A stretch of 43,990 nucleotides of DNA, taken from a virus. Below are positions 1 to 7,202 of the stretch, piece after piece. How positions within the stretch are numbered: the stretch's first letter is position 1; each line of letters starts with the position of its first letter. The position numbers were made by a program, and so were the translations under genes. The stretch spans positions 1-43,990 of the IMG/VR virus record IMGVR_UViG_3300042090_001763; one strand, given 5' to 3'. Under the pieces are notes generated by a model that saw only the letters and a program-made list of their open reading frames with translations, was not told where the DNA came from and searched no databases.

Positions 1-481
1 CGATGGGGTGGCCGAGGGTGTGGTAGCGATCAACGATAAGCTGGGCTACTTCCTGGGTTTCGTCGGTGGAGTCGTCGAGAACCTGGATCTGGAGGAGGTC
101 GGGGGGGTAGTCGATTTTGCAGACCGCGTCGATGAGGCGGTCGATCACGAACTGCTCGTTGAAGATGGGGAGCTGGATGGTGACGCGTGGGAGCTGCGTG
201 AAGCGGGAGGGCGGCTCGTGGGTGGCGTTTTTGCGGTTGTGGTAGTAGAGCCAGACCAGGGTGTAACGGTGGAAGCCGTACATCGCGAGGATGATCATCA
301 CGATGAAGTAAGGGGTGAGGAGGGCGGTATCGAAGGAGAAGAGCTGCCAGTGGTAGAGGTTCTGGAAGGTGCGGTCGCCGTAGTGGGTGCGGAGGTAGTG
401 CTTGAGGTCGTTTTTGACAAAAAAGAGGGCGAGGGGTTGCGCGCGGGTGAAAAGGAATTGGGTGGCCGCGGCGGAGAGCAT
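1..481 (-). CDS. Family 2 glycosyltransferase, N-terminal part (host gene, runs off window)
   Basis: The first 160 residues are visible; the gene continues beyond base 1. The protein starts at the ATG at 481-479. It has one strong hydrophobic segment (around YFIVMIILAMYGFHRYTLVW), a short cytoplasmic stretch, then the GT-A entry typical of processive GT2 enzymes: LPRVTIQLPIFNEQFVIDRL followed by QVLDDSTDET, which supplies the first nucleotide-sugar-binding aspartates. By family it should transfer a sugar from an NDP-sugar to a membrane-associated polysaccharide or glycan acceptor, resembling cellulose/mannan-synthase-like enzymes. The acceptor cannot be told from this fragment. It lies outside the predicted prophage and reads away from it, so it is chromosomal; the prophage end sits 163 bases upstream of its start. 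Confidence 0.8.
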   Translation of the reverse strand, partial: MLSAAATQFLFTRAQPLALFFVKNDLKHYLRTHYGDRTFQNLYHWQLFSFDTALLTPYFIVMIILAMYGFHRYTLVWLYYHNRKNATHEPPSRFTQLPRVTIQLPIFNEQFVIDRLIDAVCKIDYPPDLLQIQVLDDSTDETQEVAQLIVDRYHTLGHPI

Positions 482-643
482 GAAGGAACAGGGTACAGGG
501 TGCAGGGTACAGGGTACAGGGAATAGAAGCTGTGAGTGAACAAATTGGGTGGCAGAGACGGGATAGGGCGGGCGGCGGCGGGATAGCGCGGGATTGGCGC
601 GGGTGCAAGTGAGTTTTCCACAGGGTTACGGCGGCGGACCTAA
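482..643. other. Host intergenic region upstream of the glycosyltransferase
   Basis: No gene is seen here. It holds the tandem 7-mer repeat, GC-rich sequence, and at 611-623 the sequence GAGTTTTCCACAG, whose inverted copy lies at 776-788 inside the prophage end. Confidence 0.5.
488..522. repeat. Tandem 7-mer repeat, five copies of ACAGGGT
   Basis: Five consecutive 7-base units: ACAGGGT, ACAGGGT, GCAGGGT, ACAGGGT and ACAGGGA. The repeat lies between the glycosyltransferase start and the prophage end, in host DNA. Short low-complexity tandem arrays of this type occur between genes in many Acidobacteriota genomes; no function is implied. Confidence 0.85.
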
Positions 644-665
644 TGTGCAAGTTAAATTGCACAAC
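644..665 (+). repeat. Left prophage end, transposase-site L1
   Basis: The site starts TGTGCAAGTTAAAT and ends TTGCACAAC. It matches the reverse complement of 43842-43863 at 19 of 22 positions and of 43866-43887 at 16 of 22. The TG start and the position outside all phage genes fit the terminal binding site of a Mu-family transposase. A second copy of the full site is not seen next to it on this side. Confidence 0.7.
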
Positions 666-931
666 TGAGGGCGTGAGACTTGGATTGCCGCACCTAACTT
701 ACTGATTCCACGTAGAGCAAGCCTCTAAATCCAAGTCTCACCAAAACCAGCGCAAAACCGCGCCGGCGGCGTCACCTGTGGAAAACTCCAAAAAGCCGCG
801 TCACCAGAGGGTCCGGATGGCTGTAGGAATCCAAGTCTCACCCCGACTTTTGGCCCTGTCAAGGGCAAATCCGCGTGTCCATCCGAGTCTCACTTCCAAA
901 AACTGTAGGCACGCCCCCTTTTTTGGGCGCG
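666..931. other. Left-end non-coding region of the prophage
   Basis: About 270 bases without a credible gene. It carries four copies of the GTGAGACTTGGATT repeat, an inverted copy of CTGTGGAAAACTC (776-788), and the hairpin that ends the leftward fibre operon. In Mu the corresponding stretch holds the spaced L2/L3 transposase sites; these repeats may play that role, but their sequence differs from L1. Confidence 0.55.
673..893. repeat. Four copies of the 14-bp repeat GTGAGACTTGGATT
   Basis: Copy 1 reads forward at 673-686. Copies 2 and 3 are inverted and identical over 15 bases (AATCCAAGTCTCACC) at 728-742 and 828-842, exactly 100 bp apart. Copy 4 is inverted with one change (ATCCGAGTCTCAC) at 881-893. 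I noticed no further copy in the window. The cluster sits within 250 bases of the prophage end, which suggests a role in the transpososome or in binding a phage or host regulator. Confidence 0.8.
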
Positions 932-932
932 C
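909..932 (-). terminator. Hairpin terminator at the end of the leftward fibre operon
   Basis: Directly after the stop of the 775-residue protein, the transcript can fold CGCCC against GGGCG (925-929 with 912-916) around an A-rich loop, extended by two more pairs across a mismatch. In the leftward direction a run of five Ts follows about 12 bases later, so it is an imperfect rho-independent terminator. In the rightward direction the loop itself supplies six Ts. Confidence 0.45.
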
Positions 933-3259
933 TACTTCGTCCGCAAGCCCGTATCCACCGGCGTGCCACACCCTGAGGGTGCGGTGGTGCCCCAGTACAC
1001 CTGATACGGGGAGTTGGGGCAGCGGTAAATCACGTTTGTTCCCCCACCGACATAGGCATTCCCTCCGTGTGTCCAGAGCGCTACCGTCCCCGCGTTGGCG
1101 ATGGTGCAGTCGGCGCTGCCGCCCGAAGAGTAGGCGCAATTTATCAGCCCCCCGGACGCGCCCCCGGTTGCGTTTCCAGACTGAGCGCTTATGGAAATCG
1201 AGTTGTAATCCGTGGCGTTGGAATAGGCATAGAGGTGGCCACCACTCAACCAGGTAGTGCCGATGTTCCCGTTCGCCCACAGGTTCCCCTGGCGGTTGGG
1301 GACGTTCGCTCCATTGGTCCCTGTGAAGGTTTCCACCCCACTAACGTCTAAGCCAGACACGCTGGTAGTTCCGGTCACGCTCAGCGCGCCGCCCACCGTT
1401 ACCGCGCCACCGACACCGAGCGTCCCCGCTACACTCGCGTTGCCTCCCCCGTCACTATTGGCGGCTACGTTGAGGTTTCCGCCCACAGCCAGGCCGCCAT
1501 AGGGCTGCAGTGCGGTGTATTGTGCCAACCACCCCTCATTGATGCCGAAGAACTCCGGGCCGTTTCCCACGATGGGCCCGTTAAACTCATCCCCGTAAAT
1601 CGTGGTTGTGCTGTTGATGTACCCCACGCAGTCCAGGCACTTGTTCTGCGAGGTTGGGTCATTGACCGCAATGGCGGCGCTATTGGACCCCGACATGTAC
1701 GGGTGAACGATCAGGTTTCCCTTGATGCCGTTGTTATTGTCGATCTGCACGGCGGCCACGGCGGTGGTGGTGCCCGACTCGTTGCGAAGGGAGTTGATCT
1801 GGTTCCCGGAGGCTACGCCGCCCCCTGTCGACTGATAACTCAGGTGAACGGAGTAGTAGCGCCAATTCTCCCCATCCACTGAAAAGATGGTGTTGTTGTT
1901 CGCGCAGTCCAGGAGGAAATTGGTGCCATAGTTTTGAATGCTGCCACCCAGCCAGTGATTGTCATTGGAGCAGGACCCCGTGCTGCTGCTGTCCGTGGCG
2001 TAAACCGCCACGTCGTTAGCTGTCGTGGAGTCGTCGTACATCGTGTTGGCGATGAAGTCGTTGTTGTAATCACCGCCGTTGACCGCGTAGTTCGCCCCAT
2101 CCTGGGTGATGACGGGGTGGGCGTTCCCGTTGGAGTGCCAGTTGGTTCCATCGAATCGGCTCCAGAGGATACCCTTCAGGTTCAGGGCGCCCAGAGCGCT
2201 GGAGTCCTGCGAGATATCGAACGTGCAGCCCAGCACCGTCACGTTACGCACAGAGGTGTTTCCCGTCGTCGCGCCCGCGTTGGCGTTTTGCAGCAGCCAC
2301 ACCGCGGCCGCCGTGGACTTCAGCTGGATCACAGACCCCGTGGATGCTCCTACGACATCGGATGCCGCACAGCGTATCTGCAGCCCTGAGCAGAGTCCGA
2401 TGTTCCCGGCGGTGGGATAGACCCCCGCCGGGAGATAGACGGAGCGGCTGCTGCTCGCGCAGGCGGAGGCTATGGTTGTGGCGGGGTCGCTGCTGGCCGG
2501 CGCCACCCACTCGCCGTTGACCTCAGGAGCCGTTATGGGACCTTCAATCGCCTGGGCAGCGGTTGTATTCGTGTGCACGGCGTTGGAATCGGTCCCCGCT
2601 GGCGCGGTAGGGATCCCAAAGTTCCACACCGCGTTCGTGGACGTGCCGCTGTTGGTCACAGTGGCGGTGCTGCCGGTCGGTCCCTGCGTTACGGTTCCGA
2701 CTGACATGGTTCCCGATGGGCCTTGCGGTCCCTGCGGGCCGTACTGCGTCGTCGCCAGCGCGGTCTCGTTCGGCTGGTAGTTGTCGAAGTTGCAGGTATA
2801 GACGCTGCTCACCACCGAGCACCAGTTCGAGTTCATCTGCACGCAGTTGTAGCCGCTTTGAAAGCCTTCCGTGCCGCCACCCAGCACCGTCGATCCATCG
2901 GAATTGTCGGTGACCTTGATGTTGTAGCAGACATTCGCCGGCGTCGTGACCTGAGAGTTCGCGAGCTGGTACGTCGCGGCGCCATCGACGGGCGACGTGA
3001 TCGCGCCGCTCACCACGTTCGCGCACTTCGTCTTTGTGCCCGCGTTGCCGCCGCCGGATACCAAAAACGGGATCGGCTGGGTATTGTTGTTGACGGGCTG
3101 CGCGCAAAACTGGCCGGAGGGCAGCAACGTCCCCTGGGCATCCACGATCTTGCTGGCGGTGATCACGGCGTAGGGTTGCGTCTGTGCAATGGCGCAGGGC
3201 AGCAGCGGCGCGGCCAGCGCTCCGAGGAGGAATAGTCGCGGTTTCGCAGTTAGTTTCAA
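932..3259 (-). CDS. Exported collagen-triplet/beta-helix fibre-like protein (775 aa)
   Basis: I chose the TTG at 3259: GAAGG precedes it, it overlaps the upstream stop as TTGA, and it gives a classic signal peptide (basic start, FLLGALAAPLLPCAIAQ). An ATG six codons upstream (3277) is the alternative. After the signal comes a Cys-containing beta-rich domain of about 140 residues sharing CY, CVQ, NWC and FDxYxPN with the neighbouring 629-aa protein. A short collagen-like stretch (GPQGPQGPSG, about residue 172) follows, then a long Asn/Gly/Thr-rich region with YLPAGVYPTAG that looks like a pectin-lyase-type beta-helix, and a C-terminal tail-fibre-like part. The architecture resembles phage tail fibres and spikes, but a Sec signal is unexpected for a virion protein made in the cytoplasm. 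It could be a receptor-binding fibre or a lysogen surface protein. Confidence 0.75.
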   Translation of the reverse strand: MKLTAKPRLFLLGALAAPLLPCAIAQTQPYAVITASKIVDAQGTLLPSGQFCAQPVNNNTQPIPFLVSGGGNAGTKTKCANVVSGAITSPVDGAATYQLANSQVTTPANVCYNIKVTDNSDGSTVLGGGTEGFQSGYNCVQMNSNWCSVVSSVYTCNFDNYQPNETALATTQYGPQGPQGPSGTMSVGTVTQGPTGSTATVTNSGTSTNAVWNFGIPTAPAGTDSNAVHTNTTAAQAIEGPITAPEVNGEWVAPASSDPATTIASACASSSRSVYLPAGVYPTAGNIGLCSGLQIRCAASDVVGASTGSVIQLKSTAAAVWLLQNANAGATTGNTSVRNVTVLGCTFDISQDSSALGALNLKGILWSRFDGTNWHSNGNAHPVITQDGANYAVNGGDYNNDFIANTMYDDSTTANDVAVYATDSSSTGSCSNDNHWLGGSIQNYGTNFLLDCANNNTIFSVDGENWRYYSVHLSYQSTGGGVASGNQINSLRNESGTTTAVAAVQIDNNNGIKGNLIVHPYMSGSNSAAIAVNDPTSQNKCLDCVGYINSTTTIYGDEFNGPIVGNGPEFFGINEGWLAQYTALQPYGGLAVGGNLNVAANSDGGGNASVAGTLGVGGAVTVGGALSVTGTTSVSGLDVSGVETFTGTNGANVPNRQGNLWANGNIGTTWLSGGHLYAYSNATDYNSISISAQSGNATGGASGGLINCAYSSGGSADCTIANAGTVALWTHGGNAYVGGGTNVIYRCPNSPYQVYWGTTAPSGCGTPVDTGLRTK

Positions 3260-5145
3260 CTGATCACCTTCAGCCATCCGGAGGCTGTGTATTGATCCGT
3301 GCTGTTACTGGAGAAGCCTTCTATGTTGATGACCGTGGAGGTCCCCACAGAAGTTGAAGATGCCCCATGAAGAAGGTAGGCCGTCGCCGTGTACTGATAG
3401 AAGCTATAGGCGTAAAACGCATTTGCGGCTCCGAAATCCAGAGTGGTTTGTATAGCCAGACAGCTCGTAGCACTCGTAAGGCTGATGCCACCGCTTGATC
3501 CTCCGACTTCGCTTCCCGCCACGAAGAGCCCGAGCGCGATATTCCCTGAGTTGCCCGAGACCCCACACACCACGGTGTGCAGTTCAATTACCGTGTTGGC
3601 CGCCGGAGTGATTCCCAGAGCGGGACAGCGCGAGAGGATGTTCCACCCGGAGCTGGCAGTAAACGCGGCCTTGAAGGAGCAGGCAACAGACTGCACGCCA
3701 TAGCCCGGGACGCCATTTAGCGTGGTTGCATTGACAGAATTAGAACCTCCGGAGTTGCTCGCGAACGTCTCCGCAGTCGACTGCGCGGTTGCGGCCGCTC
3801 CCGACGCATCGTAGACGCCGGGTCCAATGCCGCTCTGCAGCTGTGCCGAGGTCGCCGCCGTGTCAGCGCTGCCGCCGTTGGCGTAACGCACGCCGGTCAG
3901 CGATGTCGTTCCTGTGCCTCCGGCGGCCGCTGACAAAGTGCCGGTCACCTGCGAAAAGGCCACCTGCGCGCAGGTGGGGCCGCTGGTCGCGTCGGCGGTC
4001 TCGTAGTAGCCGGTAGTGCAGACACCGGTGCCAGCACGCCCAGCCGCGGCGCCCGTCGCAGCCGTATTGGCAAATGCATCCGTAGCGACCTTGGTGGAGC
4101 TGTCGGCAGCGATCTGCGTCGTCGCCGTCGTACCCGAAGGCAACGCACTGGCTGCGCTCAGGGAGCCGGAGCTTCCGCTGGTGTTCGCCGCGTTGTTCGG
4201 AATGTCCGCGCTGACCAGCGCCGGCAGCTGCGCGTGCGGCAGAGTCCCCGTGTCGATGTTGCTGGCGTTCGCGCTGAAGGCCTCCGCGTTGGACTGCGCG
4301 GTTGCGGCCGCGCCTGACGAGTCGTACACCTCCGAGCCAATCGCCGACTGCATCTGCGCCGAGGTGGCCGCCTGCACCGTGGATCCGTTGCCGGCCAGCA
4401 CGCCGCTGAGGCTCGTCGCCGTCGACGTGCTCACACTGTTCGGCCCAGCGGCGCCGGTTGCACCGGTTGCTCCCGTTGCCCCTGTGGCGCCCTGGGCACC
4501 GGTTGCTCCGGTTGCTCCTGTGGGACCCTGTGGGCCGGTTGCTCCTGTGGCTCCCTGTGGGATCGTGAGGCTGAGTTCGTAGTTCGGCGCCACACCGCCG
4601 ATCGATGCCGCGGCGGAGCTGCCGGGGGCTCCTGTCGTCACCGCGCCAACGGACAACGTCGGCGCTTCCACCAGGGCGATGGCAGCCGCATTCGGTGGAT
4701 ATTGATCGAAGTCGCAGGTACCGCTCTGGCACCAGTTGTTCGGCTCTGTGGTATTCCACGCGGGCTGCACACAGGAGAGCGGCGAATTCGCGCCGCCCAT
4801 GAGCAGATTGCCGGAATCGTCGAAGACGGTGACCTGGTAACACGGATTGGGCGGCCACGCGAGGCTTGTGTCCGCGACCTGCAGGGAAAAAGCGCCGTTC
4901 GTGATCGGCGCTGTCACTGGCAACGCTGCCGCCTGCCCATTGCCGTTCACGCGAAAGGCGAGCGGCGCGCCCGTGCTCGTGACCGGCTTCCACCAGATCG
5001 TCCCGCTCGGAATGAGCGTCGGGGTGCTGGCCCCGCCGGCGAGCTGAAGGTGGCTGCCCGTCACGGTCACGTAACCCGTCTGCGCGATCGCTGCAGACGT
5101 GGAGAAAGCCAGAAGCACCGCGAGGAAGGGACGCGCGAGACGCAT
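3256..5145 (-). CDS. Exported collagen-triplet fibre-like protein (629 aa)
   Basis: The start at 5145 gives a clean signal peptide (MRLARPFLAVLLAFSTSAAI, cleavage after AQ); the frame is open further upstream, but that part lacks any signal. The N-terminal domain shares CYQVTVFDDSGNLLMGG, CVQ, NWC and FDQYPPN with the 775-aa neighbour, so the two are paralogues with different C-terminal parts. Residues 193-235 are Gly-X-Y triplets (GATGATGPQGPTG and so on). The middle has phrases common in phage tail fibres (DSSTKVATDAFAN, GGTGTTSLTGVRYANG). The C-terminal domain is beta-rich and unrecognised. A 57-bp repeat fills the gap between the upstream stop (5213) and this start. The stop overlaps the next start. 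Confidence 0.78.
   Translation of the reverse strand: MRLARPFLAVLLAFSTSAAIAQTGYVTVTGSHLQLAGGASTPTLIPSGTIWWKPVTSTGAPLAFRVNGNGQAAALPVTAPITNGAFSLQVADTSLAWPPNPCYQVTVFDDSGNLLMGGANSPLSCVQPAWNTTEPNNWCQSGTCDFDQYPPNAAAIALVEAPTLSVGAVTTGAPGSSAAASIGGVAPNYELSLTIPQGATGATGPQGPTGATGATGAQGATGATGATGATGAAGPNSVSTSTATSLSGVLAGNGSTVQAATSAQMQSAIGSEVYDSSGAAATAQSNAEAFSANASNIDTGTLPHAQLPALVSADIPNNAANTSGSSGSLSAASALPSGTTATTQIAADSSTKVATDAFANTAATGAAAGRAGTGVCTTGYYETADATSGPTCAQVAFSQVTGTLSAAAGGTGTTSLTGVRYANGGSADTAATSAQLQSGIGPGVYDASGAAATAQSTAETFASNSGGSNSVNATTLNGVPGYGVQSVACSFKAAFTASSGWNILSRCPALGITPAANTVIELHTVVCGVSGNSGNIALGLFVAGSEVGGSSGGISLTSATSCLAIQTTLDFGAANAFYAYSFYQYTATAYLLHGASSTSVGTSTVINIEGFSSNSTDQYTASGWLKVIS
4441..4566 (-). 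repeat. Coding collagen-like Gly-X-Y repeat tract
   Basis: A degenerate 9-base repeat (GGNGCNACN on the minus strand) encodes GAT and GPQ/GPT triplets in the 629-aa protein. It is not a CRISPR: units abut and stay in frame. Such tracts vary in length by slippage and make triple-helical stalks. Confidence 0.85.
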
Positions 5146-5155
5146 GCTGCTTTGA

Positions 5156-5212
5156 GCATCGCGCGAGCGAGGGCGAACCAGTGCGAGAGACGCGACGGCT
5201 GCGAAAGCCGGT
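5156..5212 (-). promoter_or_regulatory. Module-boundary repeat, copy T2
   Basis: This 57-bp stretch fills the gap between the stop at 5213 and the region before the start at 5145. It aligns with 5901-5957 with about ten substitutions and no gap. The best-conserved core (5183-5207, minus strand) contains CCGTCGCGTCTCTCGC and is shared with 19375-19398. A second conserved part (TTCGCCCTCGCTCGCGCGAT) lies next to the start codon in the two leftward copies only. A shared control site for late or fibre genes is the likeliest reading; a REP-like repeat is the alternative. Confidence 0.6.
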
Positions 5213-5893
5213 CTAGGGAATCGCAGCCACATACGTGTTCGAGGGCGCCGACTCGATTCCCGAGGCGTCCACGCTGCGGACCTCGTAGCTGTACACCAGG
5301 CCATCGGCCGCCGTCGTATCGATGTAGCTCGTCTCCGTCACCGGTTCCGAGTTCAGCAGAGCCCAGGTGGTGCTGCCGCTGAGCGCCCGATAGACGTGGT
5401 AGCCCGCCACCGGATCGGCCGCTGCGGCCGGCGCGTCCCAGGTCAGCTCGACATCGTAGGGGATCGGAGGAGGTTCGCCGATCGCCGAACCGTAGATCAG
5501 AATCTTCGGGCTGGTGGCGTTCGTGGCGATGGTCAGCGAAGCACCCACCAGCGTTCCGGTCACCGTGGGATCCCAGGTAACGCTGATCACCGTGCTCGCC
5601 CCCGGCTGGAGGGTGACAGGCAGGCTGTCGGAGACAGAGAGGCCCGCGCCGGAGATGGCGGCGCCGGTGACGTTCAGCGGTGCGGTGCCTGAGGATGTAA
5701 CGGCGATTTTCGAGACTTCAGCCTCGCCGAGGATGACGTTGAGGAAGGCGATGCCGGTCGCGGAGAGCTGGGTTCCCGTAGTGGATCCGGCGGCCGCAGA
5801 GAGACGCAGGGCGGGCTCGCCCCGATGACGACCCTGCGCATGAACGCCGAGCGCGGCCAGAACGAGGATGAGAGCGAAGAGCCGGATGCGCAT
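5213..5893 (-). CDS. Secreted choice-of-anchor/fibronectin type III protein (226 aa)
   Basis: The ATG at 5893 gives a strong signal peptide (MRIRLFALILVLAALGVHAQ). Residues of about 30-130 resemble the choice-of-anchor D/ASPM-type beta sandwich: LSATGIAFLNVILGE near the start, VTSSGTAPLNVTG in the middle, then VTWDPTVTG. The last 85 residues form a fibronectin type III domain (VELTWDAPAAA, GYHVYRA, YSYEVRSVDASGIES). Both folds are common in exported Acidobacteriota proteins and bind proteins or glycans. It is the first of three exported proteins downstream of the early operon and is preceded by the boundary repeat. A virion-decoration, adhesion or lysogenic-conversion role is possible; the sequence does not decide. 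Confidence 0.78.
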   Translation of the reverse strand: MRIRLFALILVLAALGVHAQGRHRGEPALRLSAAAGSTTGTQLSATGIAFLNVILGEAEVSKIAVTSSGTAPLNVTGAAISGAGLSVSDSLPVTLQPGASTVISVTWDPTVTGTLVGASLTIATNATSPKILIYGSAIGEPPPIPYDVELTWDAPAAAADPVAGYHVYRALSGSTTWALLNSEPVTETSYIDTTAADGLVYSYEVRSVDASGIESAPSNTYVAAIP

Positions 5894-5900
5894 GTGCGCA

Positions 5901-5957
5901 GCATCGCGTGAGTGAGGGCGAAGGCGGGCGAGAGGCGCGACGGATGCGGAAGGCGCG
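5901..5957 (-). promoter_or_regulatory. Module-boundary repeat, copy T1
   Basis: This occupies the gap between the stop of the excisionase-like gene (5958) and the start at 5893. Its core (5928-5952, minus strand) differs from copy T2 in three positions and contains CCGTCGCGCCTCTCGC. The flank next to the start codon is also conserved with T2. It marks the border between the early chain and the exported fibre genes, where a separate promoter would be expected if these genes are expressed late. Confidence 0.6.
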
Positions 5958-6206
5958 TCAGAACCTCTTCTCCAGTCCGTTCCGCTCGTGCAGCTTTTCC
6001 ACGTAGGCCAGCAGCGAATCGTAGCTGATCCGCCAGGGGCTGCTGGGCTTGTCGGGGCGCACCTTGTACGCCTTCAGCGTCCCGTCCTCGCACATCCGCG
6101 AGATCGTGTCATGGGAGACGTCGAGGATCTCCGCAGCGCGCGTGGCGCTCACCGTGTACCTCGGGCTCCACGGCAGCAGCAGCTGATCGGGAACGCGAAA
6201 GCTCAT
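5958..6206 (-). CDS. Excisionase/MerR-type helix-turn-helix protein (82 aa)
   Basis: The middle of the protein reads YTVSATRAAEILDVSHDTIS followed by RMCEDGTLKAYKVRP and SSPWRISYDSLLAYVEKLHE. This is the winged-helix pattern of the HTH_17/excisionase family: helix-turn-helix, a wing with GTLKAYKV, then W-R-I followed by a long helix. Such proteins bind DNA, acting in phages as excisionases or small regulators. It is the last gene of the early chain, and its start overlaps the upstream stop by four bases. No partner recombinase is present apart from the DDE transposase, so a transcriptional role is more likely than a recombination directionality role. Confidence 0.75.
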   Translation of the reverse strand: MSFRVPDQLLLPWSPRYTVSATRAAEILDVSHDTISRMCEDGTLKAYKVRPDKPSSPWRISYDSLLAYVEKLHERNGLEKRF

Positions 6207-6430
6207 TCCGGAGAAACCTCCAGATTGGGATCGATGCGCAGCCGGCGCAGGAAGTCTTCGTCGGACGGTCCCTCCAGCGGCTGCACCGTCAGGTTGACCC
6301 TGATCCCGATCGCGTCGGTCATAACGCCGAGCTGATCGAGCGCGGCCAGCGCCGCATGCACGCCGGCCGATTCGAGGATGGCGTCCACGGCCGCATCGCG
6401 CAGGGCTTCGATGGCTTGCTGCCGCGTCAT
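6203..6430 (-). CDS. Small unknown early protein (75 aa)
   Basis: The ATG at 6430 overlaps the upstream stop as ATGA. The N-terminal half is helical and Ala-rich (RQQAIEALRDAAVDAILESA); the second half contains IGIRVNLTVQPLEGPSDEDF. No signal peptide, membrane segment or metal motif is seen. I do not recognise the family. Four-base overlaps on both sides put it inside the early chain, so it is probably translated by coupling. Confidence 0.6.
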   Translation of the reverse strand: MTRQQAIEALRDAAVDAILESAGVHAALAALDQLGVMTDAIGIRVNLTVQPLEGPSDEDFLRRLRIDPNLEVSPE

Positions 6431-6930
6431 GCCGGAGTCTCCTCCCGCAGGCCGCGGGCTTTCGCCATGTTCTTCAGAGCCCAGTAGACGCGGTTGGCGT
6501 CGCCGAGCGTGCGGATGCTCGCGCGATGGCCGAGCGGCGAACTGGGCGAGCGCAGCCAGCCGTCGAGCTGGGCCTGCGACCAGCCCAGGCGGTCGAGAGC
6601 GTCCTGAATGCGCGCGAGATCCGAAGCGCCGACCAGCGTGACCGAGCCCCGATCGCCGCGGCGGCCTTCGGTGCCGGCGCGTTCGGCGCGATGGCGGTCC
6701 GGGCGGTTCTGCGCCGGGTGCTGCACGCCGAGCTGCTTCTGCAGGGTGTCGATGAGGCCGCGCGCTTCCGAACGCGTGAGGTCGCGGAAGCTCGCGAGCG
6801 GGCGCCGCACCAGCTCCGCAGCCCAGGCGATGCGCGCCGCGCGATCCTTCGGCTGCTGCGTGTGCGCGCAGAGCTGGCCGTAGAGCGTCTGGAGACGCGC
6901 CATCTGCCCGCCATTGATCGGTGCGCTCAC
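6427..6930 (-). CDS. Phage protein with GemA-like N-terminal helical domain (167 aa)
   Basis: The first 70 residues (MARLQTLYGQLC, ARIAWAAELVRRPLASFRDL, then TRSEARGLIDTLQKQLG) recall the helical domain of Mu gp16/GemA-like proteins (DUF1018), where a tail of the form L-T-x-x-E-A-x-x-L-I-D-x-L is typical. A charged linker follows, then a second helical domain from about residue 100 (SDLARIQDALDRLGWSQAQL to VYWALKNMAKARG). In Mu, GemA affects host gene expression and DNA topology; here the link is by pattern only. The four-base overlaps with both neighbours are intact. Confidence 0.55.
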   Translation of the reverse strand: MSAPINGGQMARLQTLYGQLCAHTQQPKDRAARIAWAAELVRRPLASFRDLTRSEARGLIDTLQKQLGVQHPAQNRPDRHRAERAGTEGRRGDRGSVTLVGASDLARIQDALDRLGWSQAQLDGWLRSPSSPLGHRASIRTLGDANRVYWALKNMAKARGLREETPA

Positions 6931-7202
6931 TCGCCCTCCACAAGCAACGGCATCTCATCCGGGAGGGCCACCTGGAGATGGCTCGGCGTGAGCGGGTGTC
7001 CGAAGGTGAGCAGCGTGAGAACGACATCGGCGCCGGCGGCAATCGCGGCGCGCTCTTCATCGGTCAAACGCCAGCGCGAAAGAACGGGGCGCGCCGGCGT
7101 GTCGAGGTAGACCGCGGGCAGCGGATTGTATTGCTCCTGGTCCTTGCCGTACACGACCTCGATCGGCTCGGACCCTGGCATCACTGGGCTAACAGGCTCC
7201 AT
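6927..7202 (-). CDS. Conserved phage hypothetical protein (91 aa)
   Basis: The protein carries YGKDQEQYNPLPAVYLD, then VLSRWRLTDEERAAIAAGAD and VVLTLLTFGHPLTP. This combination is familiar from small hypothetical proteins in phage early regions and bacterial genomes; no function is established to my knowledge. There is no signal peptide or membrane segment. The start lies three bases after the stop of the 68-aa zinc-ribbon gene and the stop overlaps the next start. Confidence 0.65.
   Translation of the reverse strand: MEPVSPVMPGSEPIEVVYGKDQEQYNPLPAVYLDTPARPVLSRWRLTDEERAAIAAGADVVLTLLTFGHPLTPSHLQVALPDEMPLLVEGE

Noticed and set aside
4441-4566. Repeated units resembling a CRISPR array
   Set aside because: Units are 9 bases, contiguous and in frame, and encode collagen triplets; there are no spacers and no cas genes.
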